62,737 nucleotides of DNA from Faecalicoccus pleomorphus DSM 20574 (GTDB lineage: Bacteria > Bacillota_I > Bacilli_A > Erysipelotrichales > Erysipelotrichaceae): assembly GCF_000420345.1 (NCBI RefSeq), contig NZ_ATUT01000013.1, positions 1 through 62,737 of the forward strand, in the 5' to 3' direction. The notes beneath the pieces were generated by a model that was given only the letters and a program-made list of their open reading frames with translations, did not search any database and was not told the DNA's origin. Position 1 is the first letter of the stretch; each line of letters begins with the position of its first letter. Shown here in pieces: positions 45,454 through 55,588 of this stretch. Position numbers and translations under genes: made by a program.

Positions 45454-45795
45454 CTAATCTTCGTCTTCTTGATCTTCGTCTTTGACTTCTTCATCCAAAT
45501 CCAGTGTTTCATCCTGGTCTTCGTCATCGCTATCTTCATCAATGGCGATTGAATCCGTATCCATCACGCTTTCTGAAAAAGTATGACGGCTTCTTAAATC
45601 CCAGTTGTTTTGCGGCATGTTGAAAAAGCGCCCATCAATTGATAAATCCGTATAAAACTGAGCAATATTGTCATCAAACTGGCTTTCATTAAATCCCAAT
45701 TCTTTGGATACACGAGTCCATAATTCAATAAATGGCATAGCATCTTTACCACTTTGTAAAATCTGATAGGCAACATCGGTCATTGACTGTTTCAT
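45454..45795 (-). CDS. rpoE: RNA polymerase delta subunit
   Basis: 113 residues. The N-terminal ~70 form the HARE-HTH fold (MTDVAYQILQSGKDAMPFIELW, with NNWDLRSRH at its end); the rest is an acidic, disordered tail of Asp and Glu. The delta subunit displaces RNA polymerase from nucleic acids and aids promoter control in Bacillota. It is shorter than the Bacillus form mainly because of a shorter tail. Follows argS as in Bacillus. Confidence 0.92.
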   Translation of the reverse strand: MKQSMTDVAYQILQSGKDAMPFIELWTRVSKELGFNESQFDDNIAQFYTDLSIDGRFFNMPQNNWDLRSRHTFSESVMDTDSIAIDEDSDDEDQDETLDLDEEVKDEDQEDED

Positions 45796-45820
45796 AATAC
45801 TAAAATCTCCTTTAAAACAT

Positions 45821-47461
45821 TTACATAGATTCTACGGCTTGTACACCGATACATTCTAAAGCATTGGCTAAGACAATTTGTGTGGCTTTCACCAAGGCTA
45901 AACGTTGTGAAGTAAGTTCAATATCCTGTGAATCTAAGACTTTACAGGCATTATAGAAACTGTGAAATTTAGAGGCCAGGTTTTGAATATAGTGACATAC
46001 TTTATGAACCTGACGAGTACGAGCACTTTCGGTAATGACTTTATTAAACTCCTGCAGTGTCTTTAACAGCTCTATTTCTTTTTCATGATTCAATCGCTCA
46101 AAGTGATCAGCTAACGCAATATCTGTAGCTTGTTTTTGAATAGAACACATACGGGCATGCGCATATTGTGCATAATAAACCGGGTTATCGTTAGACTGTT
46201 TCTTGGCCAGTTCGACATCAAAATCCAAATGCGAATCCAGTGCTCTTTGTACAAAGAAGTAACGAGCCGCATCAACTCCGACACTTTCCACAAGTTCCGA
46301 AATCGTTGTCGCATTGCCTAATCGTTTTGACATCTTGACTTCTTCACCATTTGATACCAGTCGCACCATCTGTATGATATCCACATGCAGCTTATCGGCA
46401 TCATTACCTAAGGCTGTCATACTTCCTTTTAAACGAGGAATATAGCCGTGATGATCGGCTCCAAAGAAATCAACCAACACATCAAAGCCACGTTTGAATT
46501 TATCGTTATGGTAAGCAATATCCGGTACTAAATACGTATAGGATCCATCCGTTTTTTGAAGTACACGATCTTTATCATCCCCAAATTTTGTAGTGGTAAA
46601 CCACAAAGCTCCATCTTTTCGGTATGTATATCCCTTTTCATCCAACAACTGCAGCGCTTCTTCTACTTTACCGGCATCGCGAATCGCCTGTTCACTGGAC
46701 CAAACATCAAATTCTACACGATACTCTTTTAAATCTTCTTTGATCTTATCCAATTCAAAGGCTATTCCTTCTTTCCTAAAGAAGTTTAAATTTTCCGGTG
46801 TCGGTTCCAAATATTGATTCGGGTACTCCTTGGCCAATGCGAAACCTTTTTCTTTTACATCGTCCCCCAGGTAACCATCGGCACCGATTTCCGTATCTAT
46901 GCCATGCGCCTGACGATAGCGGGCATTCAAGGATAAGGCCAGATTCGTAATCTGATTTCCGGCATCATTGACATAATATTCCCGTGTGACATCGTACCCG
47001 GCTTTCTTCATAATACGCGCACAGCTATCTCCCCAGGCGGCCCCTCTGGCATGACCCAAATGCAAAGAACCGGTCGGATTGGCACTGACATATTCCAGAT
47101 TTACTTTGATTCCATTGGATGGTTGTTGACCATAGTTTTCCTTCTTTTCCAAAATTTCTTCAATGACTTTGGAATATCGATTGGTATCCAAAGTAAAATT
47201 GATAAAACCAGGACCCGCAATCTCCATTGAGGAAACGGAGCAGCTTTCCTTATCCAAAGCTTCGGTAATCTGTGTTGCGATATTTCTTGGATTTTGTTTC
47301 AACGTTCTTGCCAGCTGCATCGCAACATTACTGGAAAAATCACCATGGTCTTTATTTTTAGGGATCTCAATGGCAATCTGTTCCAAAGAAACTTCCAAAC
47401 CAAAGCTTTTTTGAATCGCTTGCTGGATTGCTTTTTTTAATTCAATTTCAATGGACTGCAT
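45821..47461 (-). CDS. argS: Arginyl-tRNA synthetase
   Basis: Class I aminoacyl-tRNA synthetase, 546 residues. HIGH-type motif HLGHARGAAWGD near residues 134-145, KMSKR in VKMSKRLGNA, and the C-terminal anticodon-binding helical domain ending ECIGVQAVESM. N-terminal Arg-S additional domain is present. No T-box leader is seen. It overlaps the DUF1934 gene by 14 bases. Confidence 0.98.
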   Translation of the reverse strand: MQSIEIELKKAIQQAIQKSFGLEVSLEQIAIEIPKNKDHGDFSSNVAMQLARTLKQNPRNIATQITEALDKESCSVSSMEIAGPGFINFTLDTNRYSKVIEEILEKKENYGQQPSNGIKVNLEYVSANPTGSLHLGHARGAAWGDSCARIMKKAGYDVTREYYVNDAGNQITNLALSLNARYRQAHGIDTEIGADGYLGDDVKEKGFALAKEYPNQYLEPTPENLNFFRKEGIAFELDKIKEDLKEYRVEFDVWSSEQAIRDAGKVEEALQLLDEKGYTYRKDGALWFTTTKFGDDKDRVLQKTDGSYTYLVPDIAYHNDKFKRGFDVLVDFFGADHHGYIPRLKGSMTALGNDADKLHVDIIQMVRLVSNGEEVKMSKRLGNATTISELVESVGVDAARYFFVQRALDSHLDFDVELAKKQSNDNPVYYAQYAHARMCSIQKQATDIALADHFERLNHEKEIELLKTLQEFNKVITESARTRQVHKVCHYIQNLASKFHSFYNACKVLDSQDIELTSQRLALVKATQIVLANALECIGVQAVESM

Positions 47462-47825
47462 ATTCTGCCTCCTTTATTTCTAATACAAATTCAAACCTTT
47501 GACTTTGTTTTTCCATATCCAATTCATATTGTATTTCAATACGCTGATCCTGCATCTCGTAATGATGTGTAAAACAAGATACATCGATCTCGCCAAATTC
47601 TGTACGAATCCATCCTTTTGTCCTTTTATGAGATCTAAGAACCAAATGTACATGGACTTCGGAAATACTGTCGATGATCAAAGTGTCTTTATACGCTGTC
47701 CACGAGAAAGAAAACCTTTCATTGGCAAAACAATACCGCACACCTTGATTTGTGTACTCTATCTCAGCTTTTCCCTGATAAAGAATCTGCCGATTCAGAT
47801 GATCAATCAACTGTATTTTAAACAT
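47448..47825 (-). CDS. DUF1934 (YwiB-like) protein
   Basis: A 125-residue, all-beta protein of the lipocalin-like DUF1934 family, recognised from the position upstream of argS (as ywiB in Bacillus) and the pattern of alternating strands (GKAEIEYTNQGVRYCF, IDSISEVHVHLVLR, ISCF-type centre, IQYELDM). Function unknown. Confidence 0.8.
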   Translation of the reverse strand: MFKIQLIDHLNRQILYQGKAEIEYTNQGVRYCFANERFSFSWTAYKDTLIIDSISEVHVHLVLRSHKRTKGWIRTEFGEIDVSCFTHHYEMQDQRIEIQYELDMEKQSQRFEFVLEIKEAEYAVH

Positions 47826-47911
47826 AGCGCTAGAAATATATCACAATTTACATAAAATGCAAACAAAAAAATGCTACGGAATGTTTGTTTCACAAAAATA
47901 ATAAAGCTATA

Positions 47912-47946
47912 AACAAAAAAAAATCACACAGCCTTTTCTGTGTGAT
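47912..47946 (-). terminator. Terminator after the YitT gene
   Basis: ATCACACAG and CTGTGTGAT (47923-47931, 47938-47946) pair, followed on the minus strand by a run of nine or more Ts. Confidence 0.85.
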
Positions 47947-47952
47947 GTATTC

Positions 47953-48834
47953 TTAATCCAATGGTTTTTGATAAAAACGACCGTAAAAGTTGGCGGTATG
48001 ATAGGTGTTGATAATGACTTTAGGATCGGTTTGCCGAACATTATAAATGACATCCTGCACTTCATACGTACTGACAACAGCTTTACATACATAAATCTTA
48101 CTATGTGAATAGCCTCCGTATCCTTCAAAGATACTCATGCCATGATGACAAGTTGCCATAAAGGTTTCAATAATGGGCTCCGGATCTTTTGTGATAATTT
48201 CCAAAGTGATCTGTTTATATCGTTGATACAAGCTGGAGATGGCCTTTGTGGATAAGAACTGAAACACAATGGAATAGCCCGCATAGACCCATCCAAAAAT
48301 AGATCCGAAAATCACCAGCATGATACAGTTTCCAATAAAAATATAATCCCATATTCCTTTATGAATTTTATTGGATACATACTGTGCAATAAAATCCGTT
48401 CCTCCGGTACTTCCTCCGGCACGCAAAGCCATCGCAATGGAAAAGCCCCAAAGTAAACCACCAAATAAAACATTCAAAGTTCGATCGTCAAAAAACGGAT
48501 CAAACTGAAACAGCTCCAGAAAAACAGATACTAGGCTAAACTGTAAACAGCTTAAATAGACAAAACGTTTGGACAGCTCCTTATAACAAAGGATGGCGGC
48601 CGGCAAATTTAAAAGAATAATTCCTACAGAAACCGGAAAGTCGATTTGGAACAAGCCTAAAATTCGACTGATCAGAATAGATATACCGGTAAATCCCCCT
48701 GACAATAAGTTACAAGGATCCATAAATACCTGCATGATATACGACTGCATCAAGGCGCTGACAATCATCAATAAAATCGAAACAATAAGATGAACGATAC
48801 GATTTTTTTCAAATTCTCTGATTTGGTGCATCAT
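47953..48834 (-). CDS. YitT-family membrane protein
   Basis: 293 residues: five or six membrane segments in the first ~200 (LLSGGFTGISILISRI, GGSTGGTDFIAQYV) and a C-terminal DUF2179 domain (YKQITLEIITKDPEP, GMSIFEGYGGYSH, DPKVIINTYHTANFYGRFYQKPL). Transport role suspected in the family but not defined. Monocistronic, with its own terminator. Confidence 0.9.
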   Translation of the reverse strand: MMHQIREFEKNRIVHLIVSILLMIVSALMQSYIMQVFMDPCNLLSGGFTGISILISRILGLFQIDFPVSVGIILLNLPAAILCYKELSKRFVYLSCLQFSLVSVFLELFQFDPFFDDRTLNVLFGGLLWGFSIAMALRAGGSTGGTDFIAQYVSNKIHKGIWDYIFIGNCIMLVIFGSIFGWVYAGYSIVFQFLSTKAISSLYQRYKQITLEIITKDPEPIIETFMATCHHGMSIFEGYGGYSHSKIYVCKAVVSTYEVQDVIYNVRQTDPKVIINTYHTANFYGRFYQKPLD

Positions 48835-48935
48835 AAATTTATCCCCTTACTAAAGTATTCTTTTTCTATGAAAATTTCAATCTATTGTTTATGAAAATAT
48901 ACATTTTTTACTATTTGTTTACCATCTGTAAACAT

Positions 48936-49742
48936 CTATATATACTCGCGAACAATTTTATCGATAATGTCTTCTTCGTTGGTATAAGGAAGAACTTGTT
49001 TTGACTTTTCTTTGGCATATTTCGTGCCATTTTGAACACAAAAACTATAACCAGTTACGTCAAACATAGAAACATCATTATCCGCATCTCCCAGAGAAAG
49101 ACACGTCTTTAAATCCAGATGAAGTTGTTTACTTGCCTTTAAAAGACCAGATCCTTTATGGATATCTGCCGACATAAATTCAAGCATGCAATCATCTGTC
49201 TGGATAGCTGAAATTTGATTTTCATTGAGTGCATTGGCATGTTTTCGCACTTGTTCCATCATTTGTGGCTCGCAATAAATCATCCATTTTAAAACTCTAT
49301 TCTTTTTACTATATTCGATCAAATCCGTTACAACTTCTCTTTCATGACATTTTGTAGTGTATTGTATAGAAGAGTCTGTAGAACGATTCGTATAACGAAT
49401 TTTTTCATCTAAGATTTGAAAACATACATCCCAGCCTTTAAAATGATTCATAATTTTTTGAATCACATCCAGTGATAAGGAAGGAGCATAGGTGATTTCT
49501 TGCGTTGAAATATCCATGAAAGCAGCTCCGTTCATACCGATAATAAAACGAACATAAGGTTTGATCTGCCAAAAATCCAGTGTTTCATAAATGGTTTTTA
49601 CCGGTCTTCCGGAAACAATGCCAAAATCAATCCCCTGTTCAAATAACCATTGAATGGCTTTTTGATTCTTTTGGGATACTTGTTTTTGATCGTTTAAAAG
49701 TGTTCCATCTAAATCACTTACGATCCATTGAATTTCTTTCAT
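48936..49742 (-). CDS. Cof-type HAD hydrolase
   Basis: 268 residues. Motif I DLDGTLLNDQ (~10-19), motif II VSGRP, Lys in KGSGLLKAS and motif IV SLGDADNDVSMF, with a type C2b cap between: a cytosolic sugar- or nucleotide-phosphate phosphatase. Its ATG overlaps the stop of the HD gene by four bases. Last gene of the pth-mfd unit. Confidence 0.93.
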   Translation of the reverse strand: MKEIQWIVSDLDGTLLNDQKQVSQKNQKAIQWLFEQGIDFGIVSGRPVKTIYETLDFWQIKPYVRFIIGMNGAAFMDISTQEITYAPSLSLDVIQKIMNHFKGWDVCFQILDEKIRYTNRSTDSSIQYTTKCHEREVVTDLIEYSKKNRVLKWMIYCEPQMMEQVRKHANALNENQISAIQTDDCMLEFMSADIHKGSGLLKASKQLHLDLKTCLSLGDADNDVSMFDVTGYSFCVQNGTKYAKEKSKQVLPYTNEEDIIDKIVREYI

Positions 49743-50953
49743 CTTCCAATCTCCTTTGCGAAATAAATTCGTTTTTTGGTCTTATTTGGCATTTTTAATA
49801 AAGCCTTAACGATTTCAGAACACTGGGAAAGTGGCAACAATTCTTTTTTGGAAGTAAGAATCCATATCATCTGTCCTTCTTCTCTTTCCTGATAAGGCAA
49901 ATAAGCTTGATAACGACTTGTTTCTTCATAAAAATAATAATTTAAATCTAAATTTCGTTGTTGAATTCTTTCTTTAACTTCGGATTCCTGCTCTTCTGTC
50001 GGATCTTCGATCCAGTCAAATAAATGTCTATCTAAAATACGAGATGCGAAATCTTTTAAAAGCGGATCTTTTGATCGTAAAGCCTCCTGAAAGCCTACCA
50101 TCATCCGATATTCATCCATCAGTAAAAAATCTTCTGTGCTTAATTCGCTTTGACATAAACATTCAAAAATAGGAATGGGTCTGATTTGTGTATGAATATT
50201 CATATATCGTTTAAAAAACATATGAATCAACAATTCATAACTTTTCGCATCCGGATGCAGATAAACCTGCCAATACATATGATAACGAGCCATGATATAG
50301 TCTTCGATGGAGTGTACTCCACTTTCCTTGACGCATAATTTATCCTCACAAACCCGTAAAGTTCTAAGCACTCTTTCTAAATCAAACGTACCGTAGCTTG
50401 TACCGGTTTCATAGGCATCCCGCAATAGAAAATCCATACGATCGGCATCCAACTGACTGGATATGATTTGTGTAAGCAATAAACGTGGATGTGTATGGGC
50501 AATGATGGAAGCCACTTTTTGCGGAAGATCTTTCTTAGCTTTAACCAGAGCCTGATGAATTTCAGTGCCTGGATCTAATATTAATCTCTGTGTCATAGTT
50601 TCATGAGAAACATGTGTAATGGATTCAAAAAAATGCGAAAAAGGACCATGCCCTAAATCATGCAGTAAGGCAGCACACATGACTTGAATTTTTTCATCTT
50701 CATCCAATGCCTCATTTAAGCTTTTGACTTCATAAATCATACGTCTGGCAATCTCATAAACACCTAAGCTATGAGAAAACCGAGAATGTTCTGCCGTATG
50801 ATACACTTGAAAATCGCCGCCCAGCTGATGAATTCTATGCAGGCGCTGAAATTCTCTGGCATTGATACAATCCCATATTACTTGATCTTCCACATGAATA
50901 TATCCGTGAATAGGATCTCTTAAAACTTTGATTTCATTGGTTTTTTCATACAT
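49739..50953 (-). CDS. HD-domain phosphohydrolase (YwfO-like)
   Basis: 404 residues. The HD domain shows His in HSLGVYEIARRM, the HD pair in LLHDLGHGPFSH, and a later Asp in QLDADRMDFLLRDA; the start KVLRDPIHGYIHVED is the family N-terminal signature. Relatives act as dNTP triphosphohydrolases or similar. The start at 50953 (MYEKTNEIK) has GGAGGT at a proper six-base distance; the ATG at 50959 does not. Overlaps the Nudix gene. Confidence 0.93.
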   Translation of the reverse strand: MYEKTNEIKVLRDPIHGYIHVEDQVIWDCINAREFQRLHRIHQLGGDFQVYHTAEHSRFSHSLGVYEIARRMIYEVKSLNEALDEDEKIQVMCAALLHDLGHGPFSHFFESITHVSHETMTQRLILDPGTEIHQALVKAKKDLPQKVASIIAHTHPRLLLTQIISSQLDADRMDFLLRDAYETGTSYGTFDLERVLRTLRVCEDKLCVKESGVHSIEDYIMARYHMYWQVYLHPDAKSYELLIHMFFKRYMNIHTQIRPIPIFECLCQSELSTEDFLLMDEYRMMVGFQEALRSKDPLLKDFASRILDRHLFDWIEDPTEEQESEVKERIQQRNLDLNYYFYEETSRYQAYLPYQEREEGQMIWILTSKKELLPLSQCSEIVKALLKMPNKTKKRIYFAKEIGR

Positions 50954-51339
50954 GGCCATACCTCCATGAGTTTTTGAACAAGGCCTCTATCCGATTCGAA
51001 AAAGTCATAATCATATATATGTTCCGGTGTTGTCCATACCAGTTGAGAATGAACAATACATTTTTCAGGCTTCTGATCGGCAAAACAAAGGAAACAATAT
51101 AATTCAATTTCTTTACCGGCCTGATGATCAACACTCTTTTCCAAAAAGATCACCGAAATCAGATCAATATCTAATTCTTCTTTAAATTCTCGAATCAGAG
51201 CCTCTTCATTGGATTCCCCTATTTCTACTTTTCCTCCCGGAAACTCAAATTTCCCAATAGAATCTCCTGTAGCTCTCTGGGCAATCAAAACCTTTTCATC
51301 TTGAACAAGGACACCACAGACAACTTTAATCTTCTTCAT
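50920..51339 (-). CDS. MutT-type Nudix hydrolase
   Basis: 139 residues with the Nudix box GGKVEIGESNEEALIREFKEEL (residues ~35-56; Gx5Ex7REx2EE pattern). Early residues VVCGVLVQDEKVLIAQR resemble (deoxy)CTP/8-oxo-dGTP hydrolases of the MutT group, so nucleotide-pool cleaning is likely. Overlaps both neighbours (34 bases with the HD gene, 14 with the S4 gene). Confidence 0.9.
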   Translation of the reverse strand: MKKIKVVCGVLVQDEKVLIAQRATGDSIGKFEFPGGKVEIGESNEEALIREFKEELDIDLISVIFLEKSVDHQAGKEIELYCFLCFADQKPEKCIVHSQLVWTTPEHIYDYDFFESDRGLVQKLMEVWPCMKKPMKSKF

Positions 51340-51592
51340 CGATTTTTTCTTCCTTAATCACTTCAAATAAAGTTTGAGCATTCTGTTTTGAAACTTGTTT
51401 TTGAATATCCATAACTTGAATCTCTAAAAGACGATATCCAAAACGAATGCGAATTTGATCCCCGATATGCACTTCTGAAGAAGGTTTCGCGATACGATCA
51501 TTGATCCAAATTCGAGATTGAAGAGCCAATTCTTTGGCCGCTTCCCTTCTCTTTAAGATACGAGCCGTTTTTAAGTATTTATCCAGTCTCAT
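51326..51592 (-). CDS. rqcP: S4-domain ribosome-associated protein (RqcP/YabO-like)
   Basis: 88 residues comprising an S4 RNA-binding domain (MRLDKYLKTARILKRREAAKELAL, IWINDRIAKPSSEVHIGD). Its place just after mfd, as yabO in Bacillus, and its size support RqcP, the factor that helps RqcH add alanine tails to stalled chains. Four-base overlap with mfd. Confidence 0.9.
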   Translation of the reverse strand: MRLDKYLKTARILKRREAAKELALQSRIWINDRIAKPSSEVHIGDQIRIRFGYRLLEIQVMDIQKQVSKQNAQTLFEVIKEEKIDEED

Positions 51593-54500
51593 AAAAATTT
51601 CTCCTCAATATTTTTTAGTGTTTCCATCAACAGATCCTTATTCTTTTTCTTCGGAATTGTTATGATGATCTTTTGTTTCTTTAAGGTTAAAGAAATTGCA
51701 CGATTGATATCATTCATTGTTTCAAACAATTTTATACCGTCGCAATGTGCTGAAAAGTCTTCATCAAATGTCAGTACATATTGTTTCTCTTCTTCTTTTA
51801 AGCTTTCAATTCCTTTTTGATTTACAAAAAGATCAAACCATCTTTGTTCAAAGATCTGATGTACTTCTTTAGGAATTTTACCAAATAAATCCTGTATTCG
51901 CTGTTGATATGATTTAAGATCTTTAAACGTATCAATTTTTCGTACTTGTTGATAAATAGATAACTTATCACCATCATTTTCTGTAAATTGTTGCGGAATA
52001 TGCCCTTTAAAATCAAGCATGGCTCTTTTTTCTTCCTTCGCTTTGGATACCGGTTCTCCTTTATGACGAGAAATCGCATTTCCTAATAATTCCAGATACA
52101 TATCCAATCCGACCTGGTCAATGAAACCGGCTTGTTGAGGACCTAATAAGTCCCCGGCGCCACGAATGGTTAAATCACGCATGGCAATCTTATAGCCACT
52201 GCCTAAACGGGTAAATTCTTTGATGGATTTTAAACGCTTTTGTGCGGTTTCTGTTAACTCTTTATTTGGCTGGATCATTAAATAACAATAAGCAATCTTA
52301 TCTCTTCGTCCTACACGTCCACGAATCTGATACAACTGCGATAGACCAAATTTATCGGCATTTTCAATGATGATCGTATTCGCATTGGCAATGTCCAAGC
52401 CAGTTTCAATGATCGTAGTACAAACCAAAATCTGGTATTTCCCCTGAGCAAAATCCATCATGGTTTCTTCTATCGTTTCTTTAGCCATTTTACCATGTGC
52501 CACAGCAACATTGGCATCCGGGAACAAATTGGATAAATGATTGGCTGTTGAATGAATCTGATCCACACGGTTATATAGATAGAAGACTTGACCACCTCGC
52601 GCCAATTCTCGGGCAATAATTTCCTGTATGACACTACCTCGTTTTTCCATGATATAAGTCTGTACCGGATGTCTTTTGGCTGGTGGTGTATTTAACTGTG
52701 AAATTGTTCGTACCCCAATCAAAGACATTTGTAAAGTACGAGGAATCGGTGTGGCACTTAAAGAAAGTACATCAATAGAACTTTTCATTTCCTTAATTTT
52801 TTCTTTATGTTCGACACCAAATCGTTGTTCCTCATCAATGATCAGTAATCCTAAATCCTTATATTGAAAACTTTTATTCAATAATTTATGTGTACCGATA
52901 ATAATATCGATATTTCCGGCTTTTAGATCTTTTGTAATCTGCGTAATCTCTTTTTGTGAAACAAAACGATTCACCAAAGCAATATTGGCGCCGGTAGATT
53001 CAAAACGATGCAGAACAGTTTGATAATGTTGCATCGAAAGAATGGTTGTTGGACATAAAAAGGCAACTTGTTTACCGCTGGCAATGGCTTTAAAGGCACA
53101 GCACATCGCCACTTCGGTTTTTCCAAAACCGACATCACCACAAAGTAAATGATCCATTGGTTTTGGCTTTTCCATTTCTATTTTGATATCATGAATTGCT
53201 TTGAGCTGATCCGGTGTCGGTTCATATTCAAATGCTTCTTCAAATTCTTTTTGTAACGCATCATCCTTTGGAAATGCATATCCAATATTTTCATTTCTAA
53301 GAGCATAGAGTTCGACCAGTCGAGCCGCAATCTCTTCCACACGCTGATTGACTTTTTCTTTGGTCTTCTGCCAGGCATTGCTTCCCAGTTGCGATAATTT
53401 TACACCCGCACCTTCTTTTGAAATATATTTTCGAACTAATTGAAACTGAGATAAAGGAACATAAAGTTCATCACCGCCTCGATAAACTACATGCAGATAA
53501 TCCAATTTTTTTCCTTTGTTTTCCCTCGTGACGATTCCCAGATACTGTCCGATTCCATATTGTTCATGCACTACATAATCATTTTTTTCCAGCTCCATTA
53601 CATTTTCAAGGATACGACCCTCTTTAAAGGTCTTTTGATATCGTTTAGAATGATGGGCATCCACAAATAATTCTCTGGCACTGATCACAATCATATCTTG
53701 ATAGGAAAAGCCTTCATAAAAACAAGGTTCTATAAACTCACACTGTAAGTTCATTTCATTTTCAAACATACAGGCCTCTACTTGTTTAGCCTGTTTTGTT
53801 TCCAGAGAAAAATAAACCTTTTTATGTCGATCGATTGCCTCTAATTGATTAATCAAAGGCAATGCGGCTTTCTCTAAAGGAAAAATTTCAGAAACAATAG
53901 AATCTTCATCTAAAAATTCATGAAATTCCAAGATATTTTTTTTATGCATAATCATATGAATATCCTGAAAAAGCATATATTTAGGCAATGAGATATGATC
54001 CTGCACACGTTCCTGCATATAAGAAATCGTCTCTTCATTTAATTTTTTAAAAGATTGTTGCACTTCTTCAGTGGAACTAAAAATAATCTTTCCCTGCAAA
54101 TAATCCAACAGATGATATCCTTTTATATAGGAAAAATAAATATACAGTATATTTTCCGGTTCATAACTTTCCAAGGAACGCATATCTGCCTCAATATGAT
54201 CCTGCAGCATTTCTTTATCTTCTTCCAACTCCAACAAAGCCAATTCTTTTTCCAGTTTTTTCTGTACTTCCTGTTGAATTTCTGAAATCTGTTCATCTGT
54301 AAAAAGTAAATCGGTTGCCGGACCAAAATCAATCGAATCAATTCTTTCAATTGTTCTTTGTGTTTCTTCATCAAAGAAACGAATTGATTCTATTTCTGTA
54401 TCAAAAAATTCGATTCGTATTGGATGATCATATTCTAAACTAAATACATCGATAATACCTCCACGTGACGCAAAGGTACATGGTCGATCCACATAATTCA

Positions 54501-54978
54501 AACGAGAATACCCCATTCGATTAAGTTGTTTCTTTAGAGTATTCATATCCTGCTCTTGATTAATTTCTAAATGAATACAGTTTTCCTTAAAAAAGACAGG
54601 ATCTGGCAAATATCTTGTAAAAGCTGCGACATTGCATATGATGATCTTAGGCTTATTGTCTTTAACAAGCTGTGTTAAGGAATAAATCATTTCATCTTTA
54701 TCTTCCGGAGAGCTGGCGATTGCCTGTACACGCAAGCTTTCTTCCATGACAAAAAGCAGCACCTCATCCATCAGTGGGGATACTCGTTTATAGAGTTGCT
54801 GCGCCTCATACATATTTTTTTTCACAACAATGTAGTTTCTCGGTTCTTTCTTAAAGCTGGATACCAACAATAAGGCTTCTTCCATCAAAAACAAATTTCC
54901 GCAGGAAACATTAGAATTGACGATTCCTTTTACTACATCATTGTCTTGTAAAGAATTCCATATCTTTTCCAAAAACAA
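51589..54978 (-). CDS. mfd: Transcription-repair coupling factor
   Basis: 1129 residues. UvrB-like N-terminal domains, the RNA-polymerase interaction domain (DYVVHEQYGIGQYLG), then the RecG-like translocase: Walker A GDVGFGKTEVA, DEEQRFGVEHKE, SATPIPRTLQMS, QIRGRVGRRD, and the C-terminal TRCF domain. It removes stalled RNA polymerase and recruits UvrA. Follows pth by nine bases. Confidence 0.98.
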   Translation of the reverse strand: MFLEKIWNSLQDNDVVKGIVNSNVSCGNLFLMEEALLLVSSFKKEPRNYIVVKKNMYEAQQLYKRVSPLMDEVLLFVMEESLRVQAIASSPEDKDEMIYSLTQLVKDNKPKIIICNVAAFTRYLPDPVFFKENCIHLEINQEQDMNTLKKQLNRMGYSRLNYVDRPCTFASRGGIIDVFSLEYDHPIRIEFFDTEIESIRFFDEETQRTIERIDSIDFGPATDLLFTDEQISEIQQEVQKKLEKELALLELEEDKEMLQDHIEADMRSLESYEPENILYIYFSYIKGYHLLDYLQGKIIFSSTEEVQQSFKKLNEETISYMQERVQDHISLPKYMLFQDIHMIMHKKNILEFHEFLDEDSIVSEIFPLEKAALPLINQLEAIDRHKKVYFSLETKQAKQVEACMFENEMNLQCEFIEPCFYEGFSYQDMIVISARELFVDAHHSKRYQKTFKEGRILENVMELEKNDYVVHEQYGIGQYLGIVTRENKGKKLDYLHVVYRGGDELYVPLSQFQLVRKYISKEGAGVKLSQLGSNAWQKTKEKVNQRVEEIAARLVELYALRNENIGYAFPKDDALQKEFEEAFEYEPTPDQLKAIHDIKIEMEKPKPMDHLLCGDVGFGKTEVAMCCAFKAIASGKQVAFLCPTTILSMQHYQTVLHRFESTGANIALVNRFVSQKEITQITKDLKAGNIDIIIGTHKLLNKSFQYKDLGLLIIDEEQRFGVEHKEKIKEMKSSIDVLSLSATPIPRTLQMSLIGVRTISQLNTPPAKRHPVQTYIMEKRGSVIQEIIARELARGGQVFYLYNRVDQIHSTANHLSNLFPDANVAVAHGKMAKETIEETMMDFAQGKYQILVCTTIIETGLDIANANTIIIENADKFGLSQLYQIRGRVGRRDKIAYCYLMIQPNKELTETAQKRLKSIKEFTRLGSGYKIAMRDLTIRGAGDLLGPQQAGFIDQVGLDMYLELLGNAISRHKGEPVSKAKEEKRAMLDFKGHIPQQFTENDGDKLSIYQQVRKIDTFKDLKSYQQRIQDLFGKIPKEVHQIFEQRWFDLFVNQKGIESLKEEEKQYVLTFDEDFSAHCDGIKLFETMNDINRAISLTLKKQKIIITIPKKKNKDLLMETLKNIEEKFL

Positions 54979-54987
54979 TTCCTCTTT

Positions 54988-55548
54988 CTACTTTTTATTA
55001 TATAGATTCATCGTGTCCATAAAAGAATGATCAATAGAATAATAAGCCGCTTTTGCGCTATTTTCTACTGCATTTTTCAAATCTTTTTGTTCTTCTTCTC
55101 TAAATTTTCCCAATACCCAATTGATCATATCAATTTGCGGATCTTTTCCTACTCCTACACGAATCCTGTCGAATTCACTGGTAAAAATACATTGAATAAT
55201 GCTTTTGATACCATTATGTCCGCCTGCACTTCCTTTTTGACGAAGACGAATTTTTCCTACCGGTAAATCCACGTCATCATAAATAACTGTAACATCTTCC
55301 GGTGATGCTTTATAGAAATCCATACATTGACGAAGAGCAAATCCACTGTTATTCATATAAGTAGTCGGCTTCAATAAAATAACATCTTTTCCTTTTAATT
55401 TTGTCTTTGCGAAATACGCCGAAAATTTTTCCTGATCAAAGGATACTTCACATAACTTAGCCAATTCATCCATGACCATAAAACCAGCATTGTGTCTTGT
55501 ATTTTCATATTTTTTTCCGGGATTTCCTAATCCTACAAATATTTTCAT
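54988..55548 (-). CDS. pth: Peptidyl-tRNA hydrolase
   Basis: 186 residues. Catalytic His in ENTRHNAGF (~residue 20), LLKPTTYMNNSG, DDVDLPVGKIRLRQKGSAGGHNGIKSI all match the Pth family. It recycles peptidyl-tRNA from stalled ribosomes. Sits between jag and mfd; a terminator after jag means it likely has its own start. Confidence 0.97.
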   Translation of the reverse strand: MKIFVGLGNPGKKYENTRHNAGFMVMDELAKLCEVSFDQEKFSAYFAKTKLKGKDVILLKPTTYMNNSGFALRQCMDFYKASPEDVTVIYDDVDLPVGKIRLRQKGSAGGHNGIKSIIQCIFTSEFDRIRVGVGKDPQIDMINWVLGKFREEEQKDLKNAVENSAKAAYYSIDHSFMDTMNLYNKK

Positions 55549-55560
55549 AGTCTTTCCTTT

Positions 55561-55588
55561 CCAAAAAAAACGGGAATAAATCCCGTTT
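55561..55588 (-). terminator. Terminator of the rpmH-rnpA-yidC-jag operon
   Basis: AAACGGGA and TCCCGTTT pair around a five-base loop and are followed on the minus strand by six or more Ts; the stem covers the jag stop. Confidence 0.85.

Noticed and set aside
47826-47911. T-box leader for argS
   Set aside because: The gap upstream of the DUF1934-argS unit is short and AT-rich, with no specifier-loop or antiterminator pattern.
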